Source of the DNA: Gammaproteobacteria bacterium
GTDB taxonomy: Bacteria > Pseudomonadota > Gammaproteobacteria > Competibacterales > Competibacteraceae
Assembly: GCA_020846135.1 (NCBI GenBank)
Contig: JADLEK010000004.1
Location: 21,069 to 85,068, forward strand
DNA length: 64,000 bases
Direction: 5' to 3'
Shown: positions 17,768 to 28,000 of the stretch, piece after piece
Layout: every line of letters begins with the position of its first letter
How positions within the stretch are numbered: the stretch's first letter is position 1
The notes under the pieces: model-generated
What the model was told of the DNA's origin: nothing
The model's input: the letters and a program-made list of their open reading frames with translations, nothing else
The model's database searches: none
Position numbers and translations under genes: made by a program

Positions 17768-18145
17768 ATGACCCATCCCCAACGCCTGCTGATTGTCGAT
17801 GACGAACCCGACTTCGGCGAATTTGCCCGGCACGTTGCCCAAGGCCTTGATTATGAGGTGGTGGTGGCGACCAACAGCCGCTCTTTCCAGAAAAGCTATG
17901 CGGAGTTTCAGCCGACCCTAATCATGCTCGACATGGTGATGCCGGACATGGATGGAAATGAACTGTTGCTCTGGCTCCTGCAACAGGGCTACGCCGCCGG
18001 CCTGATTATCACCACTGGCTACAGTCCGGATTATGCCCAGGAAGCCAAGACTCTCGCCGAATTCAACGGCTTGCATACCGTGATCACGCTGACCAAACCG
18101 GTGCGGCTGGCCGATCTGCGCGCCGTCCTGACCCAAACCGCATAA
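17768..18145 (+). CDS. Stand-alone response regulator receiver protein
   Basis: 125 residues with no output domain. The receiver fold is complete: acidic pair in LLIVDDEPD, phospho-acceptor Asp in LIMLDMVMPDMDG (Asp54), Thr in IITTGYS and the conserved lysine in LTKPVRLADL. It is followed within 20 bases by a secreted protein and then a hybrid histidine kinase, so it is probably a phosphorelay partner of that kinase (inference). Confidence 0.9.
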   Translation: MTHPQRLLIVDDEPDFGEFARHVAQGLDYEVVVATNSRSFQKSYAEFQPTLIMLDMVMPDMDGNELLLWLLQQGYAAGLIITTGYSPDYAQEAKTLAEFNGLHTVITLTKPVRLADLRAVLTQTA

Positions 18146-18161
18146 TCGCCGCCGATTGCCT

Positions 18162-19154
18162 ATGTCGCCCCTGTTCAAAATTCCCGTCCTGATCCTACTC
18201 GGTCTGCTGCTGAATCCCGCAGTCGCCCAGGAGGAGAGTGCGCCGCCCGCCGCGCCTGCCGAATCCGCCGCGACTATCACCCTGCGGATGACCGGCTTTG
18301 CGCAAGACCTGGACCTGTTGCGGCGCTTCATGGGAATGCCTGAAATCCCCGCAATCGATCTTAGGATTCGAAGCGACCTGCCCCGCGATCTGTACTTTCA
18401 GGCGCTGAACCTGTGGCAAAGGGCCGACCGGTTACTGTTCGAAATCCGCCGCACCCACGGCAGTCCGCCACAACCGCCCGCCGGCGCCATTGATCTGGTC
18501 GATGTCTTGCCGCCGTTGCGCGATGCCCACGAAACCCTCCGGCAGGTGATGCGGGAGTTGCAAATCACCCCGGTCACTCTGACCCAGGAAGCGCTGCCCC
18601 GGACCGAAAACCGCCAGGCGTTGTTCGTGCTCCTGCTGACGCTCAACCGCCAGCTTGACGCGCTGCTGGAACGCCATTTCGCCCCCCGGGACGTGTACAT
18701 GGAGATTATGCTGGCGACCGCCTACGCCAGCCGTCTGCTGAGTCGCTATCCCGAGGTTGACGCGATGCCGATGGATCCGCCGTTTGAACCCTATCGCCAG
18801 CCCGCCGATGTTTATGTGCGTCTGATGGATTGTCTGGAGCGCATCACCCGGATTTTCCACCGCCTTAATCTTCCGGTGCTGGAGATTGATGACCCTCGGG
18901 CTGCCCCGGATCGGCTAACCCCGGGCGATGTCTTCGCGGTGGCCTCGCTGATCGTCTCCCAGCTCGATTTTCTCTACCAACAGCTTGGCATCGTCCTCCC
19001 CCCACCTCAGCCGGTTTATCCAGGGCTGAAATTCCCGGCGCACAGCGTTCAGCGGGTCGGCATCCTGCAAGCGCAACTGGAGCAGTTGGAACGGCAGATC
19101 CTGGCCCGCCCCTCTGGAGACGTCGGTCATGAATCCCCCCACCCAACCCGCTGA
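18162..19154 (+). CDS. Secreted or periplasmic hypothetical protein
   Basis: 330 residues. The N-terminus has a signal peptide (KIPVLILLGLLLNPAVAQEE, cleavage probably after AVA). The mature part is largely helical and charged with no catalytic motif that I recognise. The ATG at 18162 is chosen; an in-frame TTG two codons earlier is the alternative. It overlaps the hybrid kinase gene by 26 bases and follows the receiver gene by 16, so it may be the extracytoplasmic sensor partner of that kinase (inference). Confidence 0.7.
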   Translation: MSPLFKIPVLILLGLLLNPAVAQEESAPPAAPAESAATITLRMTGFAQDLDLLRRFMGMPEIPAIDLRIRSDLPRDLYFQALNLWQRADRLLFEIRRTHGSPPQPPAGAIDLVDVLPPLRDAHETLRQVMRELQITPVTLTQEALPRTENRQALFVLLLTLNRQLDALLERHFAPRDVYMEIMLATAYASRLLSRYPEVDAMPMDPPFEPYRQPADVYVRLMDCLERITRIFHRLNLPVLEIDDPRAAPDRLTPGDVFAVASLIVSQLDFLYQQLGIVLPPPQPVYPGLKFPAHSVQRVGILQAQLEQLERQILARPSGDVGHESPHPTR

Positions 19155-21981
19155 ACGTCCCCGGCGCCAGCGTTCGCTCAGCCGGCAGTTGCTGCGATCC
19201 CATCTGTTGGTTGCGGCGGTGGGGCTGGCCATGCTGTGCATCGCGCTGATCGCCACGTTTGAACTGCGCACGCGAATCATCCTCCTGACCCGCGAGGGCG
19301 CGCCGCTGATGCAGGCCTCATCGCAGATGCTCGTCGGCATCCAGCGCTCTCAAGCCAGTCTGCGCGGCTGGGTGAGCCTCGGCGACCGGAAGTTTCTGGA
19401 CGACTGGCGCTCCGCCTGGAGCGACGATATTCAACCGGCGCTGAAGCTGATCAATCAGGAATGTCCTGACGTATTCGAACAGGCCTGCGATCGGCAAGGC
19501 TTGCGCCAAATTAAAGCGCTGCTGGCCGAGTTGCGGGAGTCGCAATGGCGGGTGCAGGATGTGGCCCGCACTCCGGGCAACGAACCGGCGCGCGTGGTTT
19601 ATCTGCTTGAAGCCGGACCGAGCGCTGATGAAGTCAATTCCATCATTGCCGGACTGCTCCAGAAAGAAGTCGAGCAGGACGGCGGCGCTGAACGTAAAGC
19701 CTTGCTGGCGCGACTGGCGGAACTGCAAAACGCCTTTTCCGCCACTCACCTGCTGCTGAGGGAAATTCTGGGCGGCAATGGCCTGAGCTATGAAGAGCAA
19801 TTCCATCAGCAACTGGAGCGCACCATGGTCATGGTCGCGCAACTCAGCGGCAGCCCGTCACCGACCGCCGAGCAGTATCGGCTGCTGAGTCTGCTGCGGA
19901 CGGAATTACACACCTTCGCCCAGTTGGCCGAGACCGTGATCCGGAACCGCCGTTCCCCGGACTGGAATATCGCCATTTACACCCTGGCTCAGGAAACCGA
20001 TCCACTGGCTCATCAGGTGCTTGGATTGACCTCGGCGCTGGCGGCCCGCGCCAAGACTCGTCTTGAACAGGAAGCCGAAGCGGCCCAAGCCGCCAGCTCG
20101 ATTACGATCTGGAATCTGGCGGTGATGATCTCGATCATGCTGGTGGTCGCCTATGTCCTGTCCAAGCGCCGCGCTGATGCCCTCGCCCGCCCGCTGATCG
20201 CGCTGGCCCGGGCAACGCAACGGCTGGCAGATGGCCGGTTGCACGACGATCTGCCCGTCAGCGATGACGAACTCGGCGATCTCACCCACGCCTTTAATAC
20301 CATGCGTACTTCGCTGCAACAGGCGCAGGACGAATTGCGCGAAGCTAACGCCCTGCTGGAACGGCGGGTCGCTGAACGGACCGTGGCGCTGGAAGCGCTC
20401 AACAACACCCTAAATCTGGAAATTGCCGGTCACAACCAGACGGAAAAGGCGTTGCGGGAAAGCGAGGCGCGGCTGCTGGCCATGACCAAAGCCATTCCCG
20501 ATCTGGTGTTCGTCGTCGATGAAGACGGCTATTACCGGGAAATTCTGGCCGCCCGAACCGATGCGGTCGCCATCGGCCCGCTGCGGGGAAAACGCTTGCA
20601 CGAAGTGCATTCGCCGGACATGGCCGACTATTTTCTGGAGATCATCCGCCGGGCGTTGACCACCCAGCATATTCAGGTCGCGGAATACGAACTGCATACG
20701 GCAGCGGGGCTGCGCTGGTTCGAGTCGCGCAGCGCCCCGCTGGATGTCGAGTTCGACGCCAAAGCCGCGGCGATCGTGGTGGCCCGCGATATTACCCAGC
20801 GCAAGCAGACCGAAACCCAGCTTCGTCAGGCGCAAAAGATGCAGGCGATTGGGCAACTCACCGGCGGCATCGCCCATGATTTCAATAATCTGCTGGCGAT
20901 TATCATGGGCAATCTGGAACTGCTGCATGAGCAGCTGACCGCGCAGCCCCGGTTGCTGGACCTGGCCCAGCAGGCGCTCAAGGCGGTGGATCGGGGCGCT
21001 AATCTCAGCCGGCGCTTGTTGGTCTTCGCCCGGCGGCAGCCGCTGCTGACGCAACCGACCGACCTGAATAAACTGGCGCAGAGCATGCTGGATTTAATGC
21101 GCCGCACCCTGGGCGCCACCATTCAGGTCGACACGGCGCTGGCGGCGGATCTGCACCAGACCCTGGTTGATCCCGGGCAATTCGAGACGGCGTTGCTCAA
21201 TCTGGTGATTAACGCCCGCGACGCCATGCCGCACAGCGGCAAACTGATTCTGGAAACCGCCAACGTCATTCTCGACCGCGAGCATCTCGTCGCCCACCCG
21301 GACGTGCGGCCCGGGCCTTATGTAATGCTCTCGGTCAGCGATTCCGGGGTCGGAATGACGCCCGATATGCTGGAACACGCCTTTGAGCCGTTTTTCACCA
21401 CCAAGGAAGCCAGCAAAGGCAGCGGGCTGGGCTTGAGCATGGTGTATGGATTGGTCAAGCAGTCGGGCGGGCATATCGCCATGTACAGCGAACCGGGTCA
21501 TGGCACCACGGTCCGGCTCTATCTGCCGCCGTTGCTGCGCCCGGTGCAGGCCTTGCCGGAAGCGCCCATCATCGAAGCCATTCCCCAAGGTCAGGGCGAG
21601 ACGGTGCTGGTGGTCGAGGACGATCCTGATGTGCGCCTGTTCGCGGTCAGCGCGTTACGGAGCCTGGGCTATGACAGCCGGCAGGCAGGCGATGCCGAAA
21701 CCGCGTTGCAGGTGCTGGAAGCAACGCCGGAAATCGCCCTGCTGTTCACCGACATCGTCTTGCCGGGCGGGATGGACGGCGTGGGGCTGGCGACTGAAGT
21801 CCAGCGCCTTCGTCCCGGTCTGCCGATTCTGTTCACGTCCGGTTATACCGAACATACCCTCGTCGGCGGTGGCCAGTTGATGGATGGAGTCGAGGTGTTG
21901 ACCAAGCCCTATCGCAAGGTGGAACTGGCCGGCAAATTGCGCACGATGCTGAGTCGGCGGCGCGAGACCAAGTCCCGGTAA
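19129..21981 (+). CDS. Hybrid sensor histidine kinase with receiver domain
   Basis: 950 residues. Order: a membrane helix near residues 22-45, a long helical periplasmic region (about 50-320), a second membrane helix (TIWNLAVMISIMLVVAYVL), HAMP, coiled coil, PAS (about 445-565), HisKA with phospho-acceptor His583 in GGIAHDFNNLLA, a HATPase with N box NLVINARDAM and G boxes DSGVGM and GSGLGLSM, and a C-terminal receiver with Asp875 in LLFTDIVLPGG. GGAG-type ribosome binding (GGAG 9 bases upstream) supports ATG 19129. No transcription-factor output gene is adjacent. Confidence 0.93.
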   Translation: MNPPTQPAERPRRQRSLSRQLLRSHLLVAAVGLAMLCIALIATFELRTRIILLTREGAPLMQASSQMLVGIQRSQASLRGWVSLGDRKFLDDWRSAWSDDIQPALKLINQECPDVFEQACDRQGLRQIKALLAELRESQWRVQDVARTPGNEPARVVYLLEAGPSADEVNSIIAGLLQKEVEQDGGAERKALLARLAELQNAFSATHLLLREILGGNGLSYEEQFHQQLERTMVMVAQLSGSPSPTAEQYRLLSLLRTELHTFAQLAETVIRNRRSPDWNIAIYTLAQETDPLAHQVLGLTSALAARAKTRLEQEAEAAQAASSITIWNLAVMISIMLVVAYVLSKRRADALARPLIALARATQRLADGRLHDDLPVSDDELGDLTHAFNTMRTSLQQAQDELREANALLERRVAERTVALEALNNTLNLEIAGHNQTEKALRESEARLLAMTKAIPDLVFVVDEDGYYREILAARTDAVAIGPLRGKRLHEVHSPDMADYFLEIIRRALTTQHIQVAEYELHTAAGLRWFESRSAPLDVEFDAKAAAIVVARDITQRKQTETQLRQAQKMQAIGQLTGGIAHDFNNLLAIIMGNLELLHEQLTAQPRLLDLAQQALKAVDRGANLSRRLLVFARRQPLLTQPTDLNKLAQSMLDLMRRTLGATIQVDTALAADLHQTLVDPGQFETALLNLVINARDAMPHSGKLILETANVILDREHLVAHPDVRPGPYVMLSVSDSGVGMTPDMLEHAFEPFFTTKEASKGSGLGLSMVYGLVKQSGGHIAMYSEPGHGTTVRLYLPPLLRPVQALPEAPIIEAIPQGQGETVLVVEDDPDVRLFAVSALRSLGYDSRQAGDAETALQVLEATPEIALLFTDIVLPGGMDGVGLATEVQRLRPGLPILFTSGYTEHTLVGGGQLMDGVEVLTKPYRKVELAGKLRTMLSRRRETKSR

Positions 21982-22024
21982 TACCCATTTTCGGCAGGTT
22001 TTCGTACTTCCAAGAAGCGGGTAG

Positions 22025-22107
22025 CCTCCACCCCGAGGCTGGTGAATCGGCTGCCTGGTGGCCCGGTACTGGTCGGCGTAGCAGCGATCCTTGATCTGCT
22101 GCCCTGC
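22025..22107 (-). pseudogene. C-terminal remnant of an AAA-ATPase/PD-(D/E)XK nuclease gene
   Basis: On the minus strand this stretch reads QQIKDRCYADQYRATRQPIH, which resembles the final nuclease segment (QIKxxGYAxxYRxxGQPI) of the AAA-ATPase/DUF1703-type proteins. The expected continuation (LIGVEFS) is lost. It abuts the cyclase remnant directly. A second, larger relic of this family is at 46486-47204. Short, so moderate to low confidence. Confidence 0.4.
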
Positions 22108-22109
22108 GG

Positions 22110-22420
22110 TTATTTTGCAGTCAGCTTGACCCGGGTGGTCAAGTCACCGGTCTGTACCCGCTACCAGTAAAAATTCACCAGCGGATCGTCAGAGTAACGG
22201 GAACGCAAGCGGGCGAACCGATGGGTGGCCAAGGAATCTTCAGCGGTTAACAGCGCATAGGCCTCGGCGTATTTCTCCATCAGATCGTCCAGCAGGCTAT
22301 AAGCGGCCAGCGGGTTGAACACCGACAATGCTTCCTGCTTGCCCTTGACCACCACCTGCCCCATCGGCCGAAACCACATGGATTCAGTAGCTCGGATGCC
22401 GGGTTTTGGCGTAGTCTCTC
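22110..22420 (-). pseudogene. C-terminal remnant of an adenylate/guanylate cyclase
   Basis: The minus strand encodes ATESMWFRPMGQVVVKGKQ followed by EALSVFNPLAAYSLLDDL and a helical tail ending DPLVNFYW. The VKGKxxxxxVF/YxPL pattern and trailing helices are those at the end of class III nucleotide cyclases. A TAG at 22161-22163 interrupts the frame, yet 16 sensible codons (RVQTGDLTTRVKLTAK) continue to a TAA at 22110-22112. This suggests a former CAG codon mutated to amber. The catalytic domain is absent. Confidence 0.6.
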
Positions 22421-22463
22421 GAGGGTCTAATAGCTTTCAGCCCCATCACCAGGGATTCACCCC

Positions 22464-24098
22464 ATGCATGCTGAACTGGAGCAACGCCTGCGTTTTTGCG
22501 GCAACCTGCCGAGTCTGCCTGCGGTCGCTTTGCAAGTCATCGATCTCGCCAATAACCCGGATGTGCAATTGAATGACCTGGCCAAGGCGATCGAACTGGA
22601 CCCGGCGCTGGTCACTAAATTGTTCCGGGCCGCCAATTCGCCATTGTACGGAACGCGTCGCCAGGCCACTAACCTGCGGCAAGTCCTGAACCTGCTGGGC
22701 TTGCAGGGAACGCTGGTGCTGGCGCTCGGGTTTTCGCTGATGGCAAGTTCGCCCACCGCCACGACTAAGCTGCTGGATACCGAACAGTTCTGGCGGCGTT
22801 CGCTGCTGACCGCCACTGCCTGTCGCATTCTAGGTGAGCAGCTGGCGCTGAAAACTACAGACGAACTGTTTCTGGCCGGGTTGCTACACGGGATCGGGAT
22901 TCTGGTGCTGACGCTGATGATGCCGGAGGACTATAGCCGGCTGTTACGTCAGGCTACCGATCCCCAGGAAAAGAGGCCGGCGATTCTGGACTGCGGACGG
23001 CTGGCCGGGCTGGAGCGCGAACAACTGGACGCCGATCACGCCGAGGTTGGCGCCTGGTTATTGCGCTATTGGCAATTGCCGGAATCGATCTGCCATGCGG
23101 TGGCCGGTAGTCTGGACCCGACCAGCGCTACCGGATCTGAAACTCAGCAACGCCAGGCCCAGTGCGTCGCGTTGGCGATCCGGATCGCCGATATCTGGAT
23201 CCGGCCCAGCGATTGGCAGCTTTCACCCCAGATTGCGGCTCTGGCTCAACAGTGGTTCGGGCTGGGCGAAGACGATTACATGGCGGTGCTGGAGGCGATG
23301 GGCGAGAAATTTCCCGAAATCGCCAACCTGTTCCAAATTTGCTCCCTCGATGCGCTCGAAATCGCCGGGATTCTCGATCAGGCCCGCGAGGTGCTGGCGA
23401 TTCGCAACGCTGCCCAGCACCAGTCTAGCGCCAGTCCACGCGCACTGCCTGATGGCTCGGTACAACCGGCGCTGTCGCCGCCCCGTCCGACGCCGGCCAC
23501 CACGGGTAGCGCCACTCACTCCGTGCGCAGCGCCGCCTCCACGTTCGGGCTACGGCATTATTCGTTCGATGCCTTGACCGGACTGTTCAACCGCCAGAGC
23601 CTGGATGATTGTCTGCGCCAGGAACTGGCCAGCGCCCGTAGTCGCGGCTGGCCGCTCAGTCTGGCCCTGATCGATCTGGACGGTTGCGCGCAGATCAATG
23701 ACACCTATGGCCATGCGGTCAGCGATCAGTTGCTAATCGCGCTGGCGGGGCTTCTGGGCGGCAGCATCCGCCGCCAGGACCTGGTGACCCGTTATGACGA
23801 GGATGGGTTTGCACTGCTGCTGCCGGCCAGCGGGCTAAAAGTGGCTCGACCGCTGCTTGATCGGTTGCTGGCGCTGATTCGGAGCTGGCGACCGGATCAG
23901 TCCAGCCGGCGCAGCGCTGCTCTGAACAATGAGAGTTTGAACCGGGTGCGCCTGAGGGTTTCGGTAGGGCTGGCCACCTATTCGGAAACCGATCTAACCG
24001 AATGCGATTCCGCTGATCAGTTGCTGGAAGCGGTTGAATACGCCCTGAATCAGGCCAAAGCAGAAGGCGGCGACCGGCTGGTGGTGTATGGCGAATGA
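22464..24098 (+). CDS. HDOD domain protein with degenerate GGDEF domain
   Basis: 544 residues. The HDOD domain spans about residues 5-215 (LPSLPAVALQVIDLANNPD; LLHGIGILVL). A proline/serine-rich linker follows, then a GGDEF-family domain (about 370-540) beginning FDALTGLFNRQSLDD. The active-site position reads DEDGF instead of GGDEF, so diguanylate cyclase activity is unlikely. The RxxD inhibitory-site motif (RRQD, five residues before it) is kept, so it may bind c-di-GMP (inference). The ATG at 22468 is out of frame; 22464 is used. Confidence 0.88.
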   Translation: MHAELEQRLRFCGNLPSLPAVALQVIDLANNPDVQLNDLAKAIELDPALVTKLFRAANSPLYGTRRQATNLRQVLNLLGLQGTLVLALGFSLMASSPTATTKLLDTEQFWRRSLLTATACRILGEQLALKTTDELFLAGLLHGIGILVLTLMMPEDYSRLLRQATDPQEKRPAILDCGRLAGLEREQLDADHAEVGAWLLRYWQLPESICHAVAGSLDPTSATGSETQQRQAQCVALAIRIADIWIRPSDWQLSPQIAALAQQWFGLGEDDYMAVLEAMGEKFPEIANLFQICSLDALEIAGILDQAREVLAIRNAAQHQSSASPRALPDGSVQPALSPPRPTPATTGSATHSVRSAASTFGLRHYSFDALTGLFNRQSLDDCLRQELASARSRGWPLSLALIDLDGCAQINDTYGHAVSDQLLIALAGLLGGSIRRQDLVTRYDEDGFALLLPASGLKVARPLLDRLLALIRSWRPDQSSRRSAALNNESLNRVRLRVSVGLATYSETDLTECDSADQLLEAVEYALNQAKAEGGDRLVVYGE

Positions 24099-24106
24099 CG
24101 GGCGGG

Positions 24107-25009
24107 TCAGCGGCGACGATGGCCAAACCAGGCATCGCCGCTATACAGCGCCAGCGCCAGCCAGATGCAGCCGAACGCCGCCAGATGTACTCCGGTGAAC
24201 CGTTCGTGATAGACGACCACCGCCAGCAGGAATTGCAGGGTGGGCGTCAGGTACTGGATCAGACCCACCGTGGACAGCCGCAGGCGCTGGCCGGCCTCGA
24301 GAAACAGCAACAGCGGCGCAACCGTGATCGGCCCTGCCGCTAACAGCAGCAGATCGGTGCGCCGGTCGATCATGCCCAACGCGCCGCCGCCCAGCGCCGC
24401 CAGGAATAGCAGGGCGACTGGGGCCAGCAATAGCGTTTCCACCGCCAGCCCCAGGGTGGGGTTGAGGCCGGCTTTCTTGCGCAACATCCCGTAGCTGCCG
24501 AAGCTGAACGCCAGGGTCAGGGCGATCCAGGGAAAGACCCCGTGACCGATGACCAGCGTCAACACGCCGACCCCAGCGAGCGCGACTGCCAGCCATTGGC
24601 GCGGATTCAGCCGTTCGTGCAGGAACAGCACCCCCAGCAGAACGTTGACCAGCGGATTGATGTAATAGCCGAAGCTGGCGTCCAGAATCCGGCCTTGCTG
24701 CACCGCCCAGATGTACAGCAGCCAGTTGCCGGAAATCAGCAGCGTAGTCAGCAGATAAAAGCGCAGCCGCCGCCCATCGCGGAATTCGCCCCACAGCGCC
24801 GGCCAGCGGCCCTGCAGCCCGATCAACGCCAGCAGCACCAGCGCCGACCCCAGAATCCGGTGCGACACCACTTCCAGCGGCGGAACCTGTTCCAGCAGCT
24901 TGAAGTAGATCGGAAACAGCCCCCAGAAGCTGAAACAGCCCAGGGCGCTGAGTACCCCGGTCAGGACCTGATTGGCGGGTTGGCGGGTCATGCGGATCCA
25001 TCGCGCCAT
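24107..25009 (-). CDS. rarD: EamA/RarD-family membrane transporter
   Basis: 300 residues with about ten membrane helices. The GLFPIYFKLLEQVPPLEVVSHRI segment near the N-terminus and LRFYLLTTLLISGNWLLYIW are typical of RarD. The drug/metabolite transporter superfamily exports small metabolites; the RarD substrate is not defined. ATG 25009 overlaps the upstream stop as ATGA; a second ATG at 24991 is possible. Converges with the HDOD gene, 8 bases apart. Confidence 0.88.
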   Translation of the reverse strand: MARWIRMTRQPANQVLTGVLSALGCFSFWGLFPIYFKLLEQVPPLEVVSHRILGSALVLLALIGLQGRWPALWGEFRDGRRLRFYLLTTLLISGNWLLYIWAVQQGRILDASFGYYINPLVNVLLGVLFLHERLNPRQWLAVALAGVGVLTLVIGHGVFPWIALTLAFSFGSYGMLRKKAGLNPTLGLAVETLLLAPVALLFLAALGGGALGMIDRRTDLLLLAAGPITVAPLLLFLEAGQRLRLSTVGLIQYLTPTLQFLLAVVVYHERFTGVHLAAFGCIWLALALYSGDAWFGHRRR

Positions 25010-28000
25010 CAGTAGCGCAATTCCAGATCCGCCGGGAACTGGCCCAGCGTGATGACGTTCGCGGTGAAGGTGGTGATGGGCAAGCGATTGACGAGGACTT
25101 CCCGCAGCGGTCGATCCAGCGGCGAGTGCAGAATAATCCCGCCCGGCGGCACGGTGACATCGCCCGCCAGTTGCATCCGTAAGGTATCCGAGCCGGCCAT
25201 CGCCATCCGGTAATTCAAGGTTCCATGCCAGGTCGGCATCCGCTTAATCGCGACTCCTTCAGTGTTTTCCACCCAGGCGGCAGGAATGCCGGCCCCAATC
25301 ACCAGCGCCTGATCAGCTTCGCGTTCGTAGACGAACAGGCTACGGGCGGCGCGAATGAAATCCGAACCGACCCAGGTGTGCGGCATATCGCCGATAAAGC
25401 GCGGAATCCGGGGATCGCTCCAAACCACCTCCGCCCACTGGTTCCAGCCCGCTGGCCGCTGGCCCTCGAAAAAGAACGCCAGCGCCTCCAGCGCCAGATC
25501 GCGCCGGCCCAGCCGGATCAGCGACCCCACGATTCGCCATTCATAAGGGGTGTACGCCTTGGAGATTTGCTCAACGCGGCGCTTGTGGAAGAACTCGGCG
25601 TAACGCTCGAAAGTGCGATCCAGCGCCGGTTGCGGGAGCAGGCCCAGTTCGCCGCCCGGATCCAGCGCGACCGTGGTCGAGGTCGGGTCAAAGTCGCCCA
25701 ATTCGACTGCGCCGGGAATGTAGTCGATCCGGCGCAGTTGCATGGTCGCCAGGATCGAGGCGTACAAATCCTTGCGGAAGGCGTCGCGGATCGTGGCGAA
25801 CCGTCGCGCCTGCTGATCTTCGCCCAGAATGGCGGCCATGGCGGTGGCGTCCTTCAAGCCCCGCAGGATGAAAAAGTTATCCCAGTAGGAATGGCGCGGT
25901 TTGTTGGAATAGCCTTCATGGCTGATCGATTCGGGAACCAGCCCGCAGTAGGCGCATGAATCCAGATTCAGGTAAGCCTCGGTCAGGCGTTGCTGACGCA
26001 AGGTCTCGATATAGTCCGCCGCCTTGATCGCATAGGGCCACATTTCGCGCAGAAAGCCGACATCGCGGGTGTAGCGGTAGTACTCCATCACCGCGTAAAT
26101 CAACTGGCCGTGGCTGTCGTGTTCCACCGTCGGGTCGGCCCCGCGCGCATCGACACAGCACGGGACCTTGCCATCCGGGAACTGGTAAGGCGCGTACCAT
26201 TGTAGGAATTGCCGCACTTCCTCGGTGTAGCCCATGCCGAGCAGCGCCGCTGAGGTTAATGCGCCGTCGCGGATCCAGGACCGGGCATAGGCGCGGGAGC
26301 CGGGTTGCAGGGCCGGACCATCGCGGTTGATGAGAATGTAGGCCAGGGTGGTTTTGATGCTGTTGGCCAGGGGCCGGGCGACCGGCGGCAGCTCCAGCCC
26401 GACCCGATCCAGGCGCGCCGCCCAGGCGCGGCGGGTTTTTTCCAGCAGTTGCTCGACCTCAGCAGCAGCGTCAGCCTCGGTTGGCTCCCCCTCGCTGCTG
26501 GTTCCGCGCGCCTTGAGCGAAATCGGCGCGGGCGCAGCGGCGTGAAACGGGATTTGCAGGTAGACGGTGCGGGCTTCGCCGGGCCGCAAATCCCAGCCGT
26601 ACTCTAGCGCCCCGGAGGCGTAACCAAAACTGTCGTCCACTGCCCGGGTCCGGTCCGGCAGCTTGCCCAACGCCAGGCTGTTGATCAGCAGTCCTTGATC
26701 AAAGCTGGCGGCGCGAAATCGATCCGGCGCATTCAGCACCGCAATCTGTTTGCCGGCGGGCGTCACCCGGACGATCTGATCGGCATAGTCCAGTTCGCGG
26801 ATCGGCGAAACGCCGCCGACCATATTCAGCGATTGCCAGGGCGGGTTGACCTGAAACGGCCGCACTGCCAGAAATAGGGTGACGTGGCGGGTTTCATCGC
26901 TCAGGTTTTCCACCCGATAGCGGGCATATAGCGCCGATTCGCCCGGTTTGCCCGCAGCAAACGCGGTAATGCCGAGCCAGACATGCTGGTGTTCCCAGCG
27001 CACGGTGGGAATCGGCAAATAATCGTCGGCCAGACTTTGCGCCGGCTCCACATCGGCCCAGGTGATCAGGTGGCCGTCGGTGAACAGAAACGGCTCGATG
27101 GTGAAACTGCCCCGGTCGACTTCCAGCGCGCCGTCTTCACTGAACAGCGCCTCCTTGCTGTCGCCGTCACCGGCTCCGACCACAGTCCAGTAACCCTGTT
27201 CGCCCTGGAAATAGCGCGGGTAATAGCCACGCGGCGCGTCATGGGCGATCGCTTCAAAAAACCGGTTCGGTGAGGCGGAAAATTCGTAGGACTGGACCTG
27301 GACCCGACCCATGGCATAACCCCGGCTCCGGCTGCTGCGTTGCAGATTCAGCCGCAAATAGCGGGATTCGGCGTCGTGCAAATACAGATAATCCCGCCGG
27401 CCATTGCCTTCGCGCACCGTGTAGAGGGTTCGCCAGCGTTCGCCATCATTGGAAATCTGCGCCTGGTAATCGCTGGCGTAGTCCTCGGCGTCCCAGTCAA
27501 TCACCAGGCCGCCGTATTCGCGGGGCCTGAGAAAATCCAGCAGCAACCATTGCTCCTCGGCCAGCGAACCGCTGCGCCACTGGGTAGCGGGGTCGGGATC
27601 CAGCACTGCTTCCGGCGGCTGGCCCTCCACCGTGGTCGAGGCGCGAACTGCCGGAGTCAGGGTGTAATCCGGGGCCGGGTCGCGCTCTTCAAAGCTCAGA
27701 TCATCGATCCATACCGATCCCTTGCCCAGCGTTCCGGCAGACAAGGCCAATTCGAGGACGACCACATCGTCCATCGTTCCGCCCGGCCCCCAGGCCAGGC
27801 TGAGGTGGCGCTTCTTGATGATGGTCGGCTGCCAGTCGCCGGGAAATTCGTAATCGCGCTGTTTAAACCACCAGACGCTTTGGCGGGAGTCGACCAGCTT
27901 GAATTCGAGATCGGTGCGGGGAGCGTCGCCGCGCATCTGGAAGCGGAAGGCGAAATTCTCCGGCAGACGCAGCGGCAGCGCCCGGCGGGCGACCACATAA

